This document shows positions 1-5,482 of a stretch of 5,723 bases of DNA, one piece after another (within the stretch, counting starts at the first letter, position 1; each line of letters opens with the position of its first letter). The stretch is from Candidatus Aminicenantota bacterium. GTDB taxonomy: Bacteria > Acidobacteriota > Aminicenantia > Aminicenantales > UBA8522. The notes below the pieces were generated by a model. The model had not been told where the DNA came from. It worked only from the letters and a program-made list of their open reading frames with translations, and did no database searches. Location of the stretch: NCBI GenBank assembly GCA_016934895.1, contig JAFGRZ010000329.1, positions 1-5,723 on the forward strand. The letters run 5' to 3'. The position numbers and the translations under genes were made by a program.

Positions 1-1
1 A

Positions 2-1870
2 GCTTACGAGCGGCTGGTGCGCGAGTACGCCGACCAGTCCGATGAGGCCGATGTGGCCCGGAGCCGCTTGGCCGCACTGGCGAAGCCGGCTGCAGAGGAC
101 AAAGAATCGGCCTTCGTTGCCCGACTGGTGGGGACCGGTGTGCACGGGGTTTTCTCGCATGCTCCTTCACCCGACGGGAAGTCCATGACCTGCACGGATT
201 GGGAGTCCGGGAACCTGGCGGCTGTCGACATCAAGGCGCGCAAGAGAAGGCTGCTCACCGACGATGGCACATGGGATCAGCCGGCTCAATATGCGCTCAA
301 TTCAAGATGGTCGCCCGATGGAAAGCAGCTCGCCTATGGCTGGCAGTATGGAACGGGCACACAATTGCGGATTCTGACCGTGGACGACCCGAAGCCGAGG
401 ATCCTCTTCAAGGACGAATCCGAAGACGTCTGGGTGGCGCCGCAGGATTGGTCTCCCGACGGCGAGCACATCCTGGCCACCATCAGCCGGACCGAGGGGG
501 TGGAGCTCGCTCTCGTTCCGGCCGAGGGAGGCTCTCCAAGGATTCTCAAGACCCTTGAGCCTGAAACAGCTCAAGGCGAGATCCATTTTTCGCCCGACGG
601 GCGCTATGTTACCTACAGCCGGATGCCGGGAAAGGTCGCGGCTTCGGACATCTTCGTCCTGGACATGAAGGGAGGCGGAGAGACGCCGCTCGTTCAGCAT
701 CCCGCGGACGAGCGCGTCTTCGGTTGGTCTCCCGACGGCCGTTGGATCCTGTTTCTCAGCGACAGATCCGGGACTCTCGGTTTATGGGCGATTCAGGTAG
801 CGGACGGCAAGGCTCAAGGGACTCCCATGAGCGTGAAACCTTCCGTCGGGCGGATCGCGCCGTTGGGGTTCGCGAAGGACGGCTCGTTCTATTACGCCGA
901 CGTCAAGGTGGCCCGGGACGTGTATGAGGCCAGAATCGATTTCGAAACGGGGACCGTCCTTGCTCCGCCTGTGAAGGCCATCGAGCGGTATGAAGGATCG
1001 AACATGAACCCCCGGTACTCGCCGGACGGAAAATCGCTGGCCTACGTCTCCAGGCGCGGCAGCATGGTCTTCCCGACGAACCGCGCCAACGCCCTTTGCA
1101 TTTGCTCCCTAGAGAGCGGCAGCGAACGGGTGTTCATGGATGAGTTTGTCCGCGTCGGTATCCGCGCCGTGGCCGGTCCCAGGTGGTCCCCCGACAGCCG
1201 GACGATAGCCGTCGCCGGTCATAGGACGGGGAGCATATTGAACGGGCTTTACCTCGTCAACCTGGATACGGGCAAGATCACCACCCTGCTTGAGAATCCT
1301 CCTGATGTCCGGATCGGCAATCATGAATTCTCGCCGGATAGCCGGCGCCTTTATTATGTCAGGAGAGACACAAAGGAGGAGATCTCTAGAATCCTTGCGC
1401 GGGACCTTCTGACGGGAGACGAGCGTGAACTCTATCGAACGTCTGGAATCCACTTCCCGTTCGGGGTTGCCGCTTCACCGGACGGGAAGTGGCTGGCCAC
1501 GATCACCCACCCCCTCGCTCTATCTGTTATTCCGGCCGGCGGAGGAACCCCTCGTGTTGTCCAAAGACTCGATCAACTGACTCGTAGCGAGTGGATGGTC
1601 TTGGCTCCAGAGTGGATGCCCGACGGGAAGGCCATCCTCGTCGGATGGCGCAGCGAAGACAAAGGGAGCATCCTATTCCGGGTGCCCGCGGAAGGTGGAG
1701 AGTCCCTGGAAATTGTGCTCGAGCAAAGGCTTGGAGACAGACCGACCGTTCACCCGGACGGACGGCGGATCGCCTTCGGCAGCAATGTCAATCACGATAC
1801 CGACGCGGACGTTTGGGTCATGCGGAACTTCCTGCCCGAACTGAAAAAGTCGGGGCGAAGCAATGAGTAG
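2..1870 (+). CDS. PD40/TolB-type beta-propeller protein, 5'-truncated by the window edge
   Basis: The reading frame is open from the first complete codon at nt 2 to a TAG at 1868-1870, so the N-terminus lies outside the window; the GTG at nt 17 is probably an internal valine. The first residues (A-Y-E-R-L-V-R-E-Y, then V-A-R-S-R-L-A-A-L) look like the last helical pair of a TPR-type repeat. Counting from nt 17, S-P-D-G/S or related motifs occur near residues 51, 99, 146, 192, 238, 287 (degenerate A-K-D-G), 335, 391, 439, 487, 535 and 579. That is about twelve repeats with a period near 48, enough for two six-bladed propellers of the TolB/PD40 kind. No catalytic motif is visible in this part. 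Such propellers usually bind proteins or ligands, and related proteins often carry an N-terminal sensor or peptidase domain, which cannot be seen here. The exact function is unknown. It converges on the minus-strand toxin-antitoxin module across a repeat. Confidence 0.9.
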   Translation, partial: AYERLVREYADQSDEADVARSRLAALAKPAAEDKESAFVARLVGTGVHGVFSHAPSPDGKSMTCTDWESGNLAAVDIKARKRRLLTDDGTWDQPAQYALNSRWSPDGKQLAYGWQYGTGTQLRILTVDDPKPRILFKDESEDVWVAPQDWSPDGEHILATISRTEGVELALVPAEGGSPRILKTLEPETAQGEIHFSPDGRYVTYSRMPGKVAASDIFVLDMKGGGETPLVQHPADERVFGWSPDGRWILFLSDRSGTLGLWAIQVADGKAQGTPMSVKPSVGRIAPLGFAKDGSFYYADVKVARDVYEARIDFETGTVLAPPVKAIERYEGSNMNPRYSPDGKSLAYVSRRGSMVFPTNRANALCICSLESGSERVFMDEFVRVGIRAVAGPRWSPDSRTIAVAGHRTGSILNGLYLVNLDTGKITTLLENPPDVRIGNHEFSPDSRRLYYVRRDTKEEISRILARDLLTGDERELYRTSGIHFPFGVAASPDGKWLATITHPLALSVIPAGGGTPRVVQRLDQLTRSEWMVLAPEWMPDGKAILVGWRSEDKGSILFRVPAEGGESLEIVLEQRLGDRPTVHPDGRRIAFGSNVNHDTDADVWVMRNFLPELKKSGRSNE

Positions 1871-1886
1871 TCTTTGGTAGTTACGA

Positions 1887-1956
1887 GGGGACAGGTCTCC
1901 CCCTTCTCCTCTCAGCCGGGCGATTTGTTGAATGTTGAGACCTGACCCCTTGATCT
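1887..1956. repeat. Repeat R1: full-length copy of a 65-nt stem-loop repeat
   Basis: Positions 1892-1956 match 4964-5028 at 62 of 65 positions with no gaps. The ends form an inverted repeat: GGGGACAGGTCTC (1887-1899) pairs with GAGACCTGACCCC (1937-1949) with one mismatch, so the transcript could fold into a long-looped hairpin. It lies between the convergent stop codons of the propeller gene and hicA, where it could slow or end transcription, although no clear T-tract follows. On the minus strand it begins with a GGGGTCAGGTCTCAAC core. I infer a REP-like or MITE-like element; no transposase gene is present in the window. Confidence 0.85.
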
Positions 1957-1977
1957 CTCCTCGAAAACCCCATCAGG

Positions 1978-2226
1978 CTAATCTTTCCCATAGAAATGAG
2001 CGCGGAGATCCGCCTCCGGGACGAATCGGAGCGCTTGTCGATAGATCGCCTGGATCGTGCCCGGGGCGAGCTCACGATGGAGCGGAACAGTCAGGATCTG
2101 AGGCGGTCCTCCTTCGGCCTTGCGCTTAAGTTTGGCGTGGCTGCCGCGCACCGATTCCACCGAGAAGCCGAAGCCGTGAAGGATCCGGAGGATCTGCCTG
2201 GCCGACAGGCGCTTAAGCCTTGTCAT
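1978..2226 (-). CDS. hicA: HicA-family mRNA interferase toxin
   Basis: This encodes 82 residues and fits the HicA (YcfA) toxin family, small double-stranded-RNA-binding-fold ribonucleases that cleave mRNA and are held inactive by HicB. Visible hallmarks are the N-terminal R-L-S-A-R-Q-I-L-R-I-L helix followed by G-F-G-F, then R-G-S-H-A-K-L with the family's catalytic histidine at residue 30, then L-T-V-P-L-H and R-E-L-A-P-G-T-I near residues 45-58, the usual second half. The frame extends upstream to an ATG at 2247, but the ATG at 2226 is preferred. It gives the normal family N-terminus and length, and overlaps the antitoxin stop by 14 nt (2213-2226), suggesting translational coupling. The farther ATG has no clear Shine-Dalgarno sequence; the nearer one has only a weak, distant GAGG. 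It is co-transcribed with and downstream of the antitoxin, the reverse of the E. coli hicA-hicB order. Confidence 0.85.
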   Translation of the reverse strand: MTRLKRLSARQILRILHGFGFSVESVRGSHAKLKRKAEGGPPQILTVPLHRELAPGTIQAIYRQALRFVPEADLRAHFYGKD

Positions 2227-2743
2227 CTTCAGAGAGGTAATCCTCATAAGTCAGGGCGATCCTCGGCGACCTCGTGAGTCCGAAAACGCCTGGATCCTCG
2301 CCCTCGAGATGAAGACGGATCGCCTCTTTCAGGTTCGCCACGAGCTCGTCGAGCGACCTCCCTTGGGTCACCAGCGCCAGCTCCAAGCCCTCGGCTATAT
2401 AAAAACCGGCCGACCGGCGGACGGCGATATGGATCGTGTCATGAAGAGCGCCGGACTTAACATATGTTGCCGGGCTCTCTTCAACCCGAGCCTGGGGCTT
2501 ACGCTCGGCCCGCCAGGCCGGCAGAATCTGGTATTTACCGCGGGCCAGGCGCCGGAAATAGGGCCACCTATGAGGATGGTTTATGGGCGCGTTGACGCAG
2601 CACCGGCTCACAATGTGGGTACGGACGGAGCTCTCCTTCAGGTGAGGCAGAGCGCGAACCACATCCACGACATAGAAGACCTTTTCCCCACGCTCGCGGC
2701 AGATCCGCTGCGCCGCCTTCAGGACCTCTTCATGAATCGCCAT
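2213..2743 (-). CDS. hicB: HicB-like antitoxin with an N-terminal winged-helix (DUF7669-like) domain
   Basis: This 176-residue protein appears to be a two-domain antitoxin. Residues 1-75 contain E-E-V-L-K-A-A-Q-R-I, V-V-D-V-V-R, L-K-E-S-S-V-R-T-H-I, an R-C-C-V-N-A-P-x-N-H segment and a final R-x-A-R-G-K-Y-Q-I-L. This pattern resembles the winged-helix-like DUF7669 domain; that name is from memory and was not searched. A charged linker (about 76-98) follows. Residues 100-150 look HicB-like: an I-H-I-A-V-R-R-S-A-G-F-Y-I-A-E strand pair, V-T-Q-G-R-S-L-D-E-L, then N-L-K-E-A-I-R-L-H-L-E. The usual C-terminal helix-turn-helix or ribbon-helix-helix of HicB is absent, and the tail (151-176) is short. 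The likely role is neutralising HicA and repressing its own promoter, with DNA binding moved to the N-terminus. The ATG at 2743 has a GAGGGG Shine-Dalgarno 5 nt upstream. An overlap with hicA supports the pairing. Confidence 0.82.
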   Translation of the reverse strand: MAIHEEVLKAAQRICRERGEKVFYVVDVVRALPHLKESSVRTHIVSRCCVNAPINHPHRWPYFRRLARGKYQILPAWRAERKPQARVEESPATYVKSGALHDTIHIAVRRSAGFYIAEGLELALVTQGRSLDELVANLKEAIRLHLEGEDPGVFGLTRSPRIALTYEDYLSEDDKA

Positions 2744-2748
2744 GTCGA

Positions 2749-2754
2749 CCCCTC
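2749..2754 (-). promoter_or_regulatory. Ribosome binding site of the hicB-like gene
   Basis: Reading on the minus strand, GAGGGG is followed by 5 nt and the ATG at 2743-2741. It supports this start codon for the antitoxin. Confidence 0.7.
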
Positions 2755-2761
2755 ATCGGGA

Positions 2762-2806
2762 CGATATTAACACTTGATAATATGATTTGTCAAGTTGATA
2801 TTATCA
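2762..2806. promoter_or_regulatory. Three operator-like near-palindromes over the toxin-antitoxin promoter
   Basis: Three copies of an 11-bp near-palindrome with half-sites TGATA/TATCA lie here. TGATATTATCA is at 2796-2806. TGATAATATGA is at 2775-2785 and differs from the first by one base when read on the other strand. CGATATTAACA is at 2762-2772, with two differences. The first two centres are 21 bp apart, about two helical turns, and the last two 13 bp apart. They flank the -35 box and cover the -10 box, as expected for sites bound by the antitoxin or toxin-antitoxin complex. The binding protein is inferred. Confidence 0.5.
2764..2793 (-). promoter_or_regulatory. Sigma70-type promoter of the hicB-hicA operon
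   Basis: On the minus strand a consensus -35 box TTGACA (2793-2788) is followed after 18 nt by TAATAT (2769-2764), a 4-of-6 match to the -10 consensus. Transcription would start near 2757, leaving a leader of roughly 14 nt that carries the ribosome binding site. The promoter is interleaved with the operator-like repeats at 2762-2806, which fits autorepression. Confidence 0.65.
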
Positions 2807-2822
2807 CGCTTGGCTGAGCCCC

Positions 2823-2861
2823 GGGCAATCTGTTGAGTGTTGAGACCCGACCTTTTGATCT
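2823..2861. repeat. Repeat R2: diverged partial copy
   Basis: This 39-nt stretch matches the right part of R1 and R3 at 33 of 39 positions, in the same orientation, running from GGGC through TGTTGAGTGTTGAGACC to TTGATCT. Its left stem arm is missing or unrecognisable, apart from a GCTGAGCC-like remnant at 2813-2820. The divergence suggests an older copy. It lies between the divergent promoters of the toxin-antitoxin operon and the hydrolase gene, and together with R1 brackets the toxin-antitoxin module as a direct repeat. Confidence 0.7.
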
Positions 2862-2902
2862 CGGCATCTTTTTGACCCGTCATGAACAGTCCCCAATTCA
2901 AT

Positions 2903-2931
2903 TTGACATCTCGTGAGCTGCGATTTATATT
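2903..2931 (+). promoter_or_regulatory. Sigma70-type promoter of the hydrolase gene
   Basis: TTGACA (2903-2908) and TATATT (2926-2931) are separated by exactly 17 nt, matching the -35 consensus fully and the -10 consensus at 5 of 6 positions. Transcription would start near 2937-2938, so the Shine-Dalgarno GGAGG at 2936-2940 would sit at the very 5' end of the message. Either the real start is slightly upstream or the leader is unusually short. Confidence 0.65.
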
Positions 2932-2935
2932 CTCC

Positions 2936-2940
2936 GGAGG
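2936..2940 (+). promoter_or_regulatory. Ribosome binding site of the hydrolase gene
   Basis: GGAGG lies 9 nt before the ATG at 2950. The spacer ends in an A-run that continues into the start codon. It fixes the start of the hydrolase. Confidence 0.75.
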
Positions 2941-2949
2941 TCCAAAAAA

Positions 2950-4710
2950 ATGCGAAGGAAATTAGGCCTGACCTTTATGGCGTTTTTTTTGATGATTCTC
3001 GTGTCTTTATGGCCTGGCTGCCGATCGCAAAAAGACGGACAGAACATTTCGCCGCGCTTTTCCGTGGTTTTTCCTGAATCCGTCGAAAAAATTCCTCTTG
3101 ACGGCCGGCTTCTGCTTATGATCTCGGACGACAAAAGCCGCGAACCCAGATTCCAAATCAGCACCGGTCCGGACACCCAGATTATTTTCGGAATGGATGT
3201 CGACGGCCTTGATCCGGGCGAACCGGCTGTGATCGACGGGTCGGTCTTTGGTTACCCGGTCGCCGGCCTGAAAGATATCCCCCCCGGTGAATACCAGGTG
3301 CAGGCTATGCTGAACCGCTACGAAACATTCGTGCTTCATGACGGCCGGACATTAAGCCTTCCCCCTGACAAAGGTGAGGGGCAACAATGGAACCTTAAAC
3401 CCGGGAATCTGTACAGCACGCCTGAAACCGTAACCATAGATCCCGGCAAGAATGATACTATTGACATCGTTCTCGATCAAAAAATCCCAGAAGCCGCCCT
3501 GCCCGAGGAAACCGACTATATCAAGGTTGAAAAGATGCGAAGCGATTTGCTGAGCGAATATTGGGGGCGGGATATTTATCTGGGAGCCCATGTTCTTCTT
3601 CCGCACGGATTTGAGGACCATCCGGAGGCTCATTATCCCCTGGTGATCAACCACGGCCATTACCGCAATCCCTACCTGTTTGATCTTTTCCGGGAAGAGC
3701 CGCCGGATCCCGATTTGAAGCCGGATTACAGCGCCCGCTTTGATTGGGAGGGCTACAACCGCACGGTCCAGGAATATGCCTACAAATTCTATCAGTATTG
3801 GACGGCTTCCGACACGCCGCGGATGATCCTGATCACCATTCAGCATGCCAATCCGTATTTTGATGATTCCTATGCCGTCAACTCCGCCAATCTGGGTCCG
3901 TACGGCGACGCCATCATGTACGAGCTCGTCCCCTATATCGAAAAAAAATACCGGGGCATCGGGGAAGGCTGGGCCCGTTTTGTCTACGGCGGGTCGACCG
4001 GAGGCTGGGAAGCACTGGCGGCCCAGGTCTTCTATCCGGATGATTTCAATGCCTGTTTTTCGGCCTGCCCCGATTCCATCACTTTTAGATCCTTCTTCAT
4101 TGTCGATATTTACAACCACGAGAATGCGTATTATCTGGACAGCCGATGGAAACGCACACCCCGGCCGGGCAACCGCAACTATTTGGGCGAACTCTCCAAT
4201 ACCATGGAAGAATTGAACCAGCTGGAGCTGGTCTTGGGAACCAACAGCCGCTCGGGCGGGACACTGGACGTCTATAATGCCGTCTATTCGCCGCCGGGAG
4301 AAAATGGATACCCGGACCCGATTTGGGATAAGAAAACCGGCGTGATTGACAAAGAGGTGGCGCAGTACTGGAAAGAAAACTACGACCTTCTTGAAATCAT
4401 GAAACGGGACTGGGCGACACTAGGGCCTAAACTGAGAGGCAAAATCCACATCTACTGCGGAGATATGGACAATTGGTATCTGAACAACGCCGTCTATTGG
4501 ATGGAAGATTTCCTGGAAAGCACCAAGGATCCGTATTATGAAGGTGACATCGATTACGGCGACCGGGCCGAGCATTGCTGGAACGGCGACCACCACCGTC
4601 CGAATGCCATTTCCCGGCTAAGATACCAGCAAATGTACGCTCCCCGGATGGTGGAACGGATGCTGAAAAACCATCCGCCGGGAGCGGATCTCATCAGCTG
4701 GAGATATTGA
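2950..4710 (+). CDS. Exported (possibly lipoprotein) alpha/beta-hydrolase, esterase-D-like
   Basis: This encodes 586 residues. The N-terminus (M-R-R-K, a hydrophobic stretch at about 5-21, then W-P-G-C) is an export signal; Cys24 could be lipid-modified, but W-P at -3/-2 is an atypical lipobox. Residues about 35-180 look beta-rich and may form an Ig-like or jelly-roll accessory domain; no family was recognised. The C-terminal part (about 190-575) resembles the putative esterase (PF00756-like) branch of the alpha/beta-hydrolase fold. It has L-V-I-N-H-G-H near 231-237, the nucleophile-elbow pattern G-G-S-T-G-G with Ser349, Y-C-G-D-M-D with Asp505 as likely acid, and H542 (in A-E-H-C-W) or H548/H549 as candidate histidine. 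The substrate is unknown; an ester of a carbohydrate, peptide or lipid is possible. The gene has its own promoter and ribosome binding site and appears monocistronic, with repeats on either side. Confidence 0.88.
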   Translation: MRRKLGLTFMAFFLMILVSLWPGCRSQKDGQNISPRFSVVFPESVEKIPLDGRLLLMISDDKSREPRFQISTGPDTQIIFGMDVDGLDPGEPAVIDGSVFGYPVAGLKDIPPGEYQVQAMLNRYETFVLHDGRTLSLPPDKGEGQQWNLKPGNLYSTPETVTIDPGKNDTIDIVLDQKIPEAALPEETDYIKVEKMRSDLLSEYWGRDIYLGAHVLLPHGFEDHPEAHYPLVINHGHYRNPYLFDLFREEPPDPDLKPDYSARFDWEGYNRTVQEYAYKFYQYWTASDTPRMILITIQHANPYFDDSYAVNSANLGPYGDAIMYELVPYIEKKYRGIGEGWARFVYGGSTGGWEALAAQVFYPDDFNACFSACPDSITFRSFFIVDIYNHENAYYLDSRWKRTPRPGNRNYLGELSNTMEELNQLELVLGTNSRSGGTLDVYNAVYSPPGENGYPDPIWDKKTGVIDKEVAQYWKENYDLLEIMKRDWATLGPKLRGKIHIYCGDMDNWYLNNAVYWMEDFLESTKDPYYEGDIDYGDRAEHCWNGDHHRPNAISRLRYQQMYAPRMVERMLKNHPPGADLISWRY

Positions 4711-4718
4711 TACGGCCA

Positions 4719-4742
4719 TCCCGGCCCGTGAATAAGCCGGGA
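4719..4742 (+). terminator. Hairpin just after the hydrolase gene, possible weak terminator
   Basis: TCCCGGC (4719-4725) and GCCGGGA (4736-4742) form a perfect 7-bp GC-rich stem with a 10-nt loop, starting 9 nt after the hydrolase stop codon. No T-tract follows, so it may be a 3'-end stabiliser or a factor-assisted terminator rather than a standard intrinsic terminator. Confidence 0.4.
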
Positions 4743-4882
4743 AGAGACGATGCGCCGTCCTGTCCTATGAATATTTCAGCTCGGCCTCTGTCTTTGTCTT
4801 GGCCTGGACCCAGCTGTGGACATTGAAACCCGTGTGGCACCAGGAAAGCAAGAAGAATAAGGGGTCAGGTCTTAACAATTAA
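4736..4882 (+). pseudogene. Possible decayed C-terminal fragment of a membrane protein
   Basis: Between an in-frame stop at 4733-4735 and a TAA at 4880-4882, the plus-strand frame starting at 4736 is open. Its middle part (nt 4766-4855) reads as a short hydrophobic, aromatic segment (Y-F-S-S-A-S-V-F-V-L-A-W-T-Q-L-W) followed by a basic tail ending in E-S-K-K-N-K. This resembles the end of a membrane protein, but there is no start codon or ribosome binding site. The frame then runs into the repeat at 4856. It may equally be chance; I did not recognise a family. Confidence 0.2.
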
Positions 4883-4887
4883 CAAAT
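4856..4887. repeat. Repeat R4: inverted copy of the repeat core
   Basis: This 32-nt stretch (A-A-T, then AAGGGGTCAGGTCTTAAC and onward to ACAAAT) is the reverse complement of 4995-5026 at 27 of 32 positions. It is the only copy in the window reading GGGGTCAGGTCT on the plus strand. The sequence beyond it does not match the rest of R1/R3, so only the core is present. Confidence 0.75.
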
Positions 4888-5026
4888 ACTCGTATTGACA
4901 GTCACGATTGGACCCTTTAGAAAAACGGGATTTCAAATGGCCATCCAGTTTGCGGGCTTCCCCCAGGTCTCCCTCTTATCTTCTCAGCCGGGCGATTTGT
5001 TGAATGTTGAGACCTGACCCCTTGAT
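4856..5026. mobile_element. 171-bp inverted-repeat-bounded element (MITE- or REP-doublet-like)
   Basis: The 32-nt arms at 4856-4887 and 4995-5026 are imperfect inverted repeats enclosing about 107 nt that contain no credible gene. The whole region 4711-5026 between the convergent hydrolase and membrane-protein genes otherwise holds only the hairpin at 4719-4742 and the possible coding remnant. The arrangement resembles a paired REP sequence or a miniature element mobilised in trans. No flanking target-site duplication could be identified, so mobility is inference. Confidence 0.45.
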
Positions 5027-5028
5027 CT
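4964..5028. repeat. Repeat R3: full-length copy of the 65-nt repeat
   Basis: It is 62 of 65 identical to R1 (1892-1956) and in the same orientation. CAGGTCTC (4964-4971) pairs with GAGACCTG (5009-5016) as an 8-bp stem; unlike R1, the outer GGGG arm is absent (CCC instead). Its right end reaches into the TAG stop codon of the 151-aa membrane protein gene (5029-5027), so the repeat abuts the coding region directly. Confidence 0.85.
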
Positions 5029-5482
5029 AGCCGTGGCCGACCTTGGAGTAGGAATACCAGGTCGCCAGGAGGCTGAGAAAATAGGTGGCGAGGGTGACAT
5101 ATCCGAAGCTTTTCTTGATCAGGAAGGAGTAGCCGATCATAGCCCCCAGGGCCACATAGAAAACGGCGAGATACGGCCAGAGCAAGGACGTGCTTCTGAA
5201 ATCGAGTTTCAAGATATAATCGAACAGCAGTTCGATCACCAGGAACAGGATCAAGAGCGAGGGCAGAACGAAGGTCCACCATTCCCGCTTTGCAAGCGCG
5301 TTTAAGAGCGCGGCCAGGAAAACAGGAATAATCAAGAAAACCATGACTAATCCGAGCACATATTCGAGCTTGTTCAGTCCCCTGGGGCGCGAAAGGAAGA
5401 TCCCGACCAGCAGAAGATTCACCAGATTGGCGATGATAAAGACGCCCAGGTCGATGACCTTGAAATTGATATTGTCGGTCAT
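5027..5482 (-). CDS. Five-helix integral membrane protein of unknown function
   Basis: This encodes 151 residues. Hydrophobic segments at about 10-30, 41-63, 69-90, 99-121 and 126-146 suggest five membrane helices, with short loops such as S-R-P-R-G-L-N-K and A-K-R-E-W-W. No catalytic or binding motif was recognised. The frame could extend to an ATG at 5602, but the ATG at 5482 is chosen because a strong GGAGGGAGG Shine-Dalgarno stretch (5498-5490) lies 7 nt upstream, and the added 40 residues are not membrane-like and overlap the preceding gene. Its ATG overlaps the TGA of the 60-aa gene as ATGA (5482-5479), indicating translational coupling and perhaps a shared membrane complex. The stop codon touches repeat R3. 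Confidence 0.78.
   Translation of the reverse strand: MTDNINFKVIDLGVFIIANLVNLLLVGIFLSRPRGLNKLEYVLGLVMVFLIIPVFLAALLNALAKREWWTFVLPSLLILFLVIELLFDYILKLDFRSTSLLWPYLAVFYVALGAMIGYSFLIKKSFGYVTLATYFLSLLATWYSYSKVGHG

Noticed and set aside
302..700. Minus-strand open frames opposite the propeller gene (also 4-270 and 1109-1453)
   Set aside because: They lie opposite regular PD40 repeats on the coding strand and show no recognisable domains.
2227..2247. Longer hicA start at 2247
   Set aside because: It would add seven residues not typical of HicA, increase the overlap with the antitoxin gene to 35 nt and lacks a clear Shine-Dalgarno; not fully excluded.
2309..2770. Plus-strand open frame of 153 codons opposite the HicB-like gene (also 1996-2277 opposite hicA)
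   Set aside because: The minus-strand reading gives recognisable toxin and antitoxin proteins with a promoter and ribosome binding site; these are mirror-image frames.
3352..4119. A 255-codon minus-strand open frame inside the hydrolase gene
   Set aside because: It is antisense to a well-supported hydrolase with catalytic motifs and a clear promoter and ribosome binding site; it resembles no family I recognise and reflects codon bias of the true gene.
4888..4994. A gene or small RNA inside the inverted-repeat element
   Set aside because: No start codon with a ribosome binding site and adequate length, and no convincing promoter-terminator pair was seen in the interior.
1887..5028. The repeats as a CRISPR array
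   Set aside because: Copies are kilobases apart, differ in orientation and length, and have no regular spacers or cas genes nearby.
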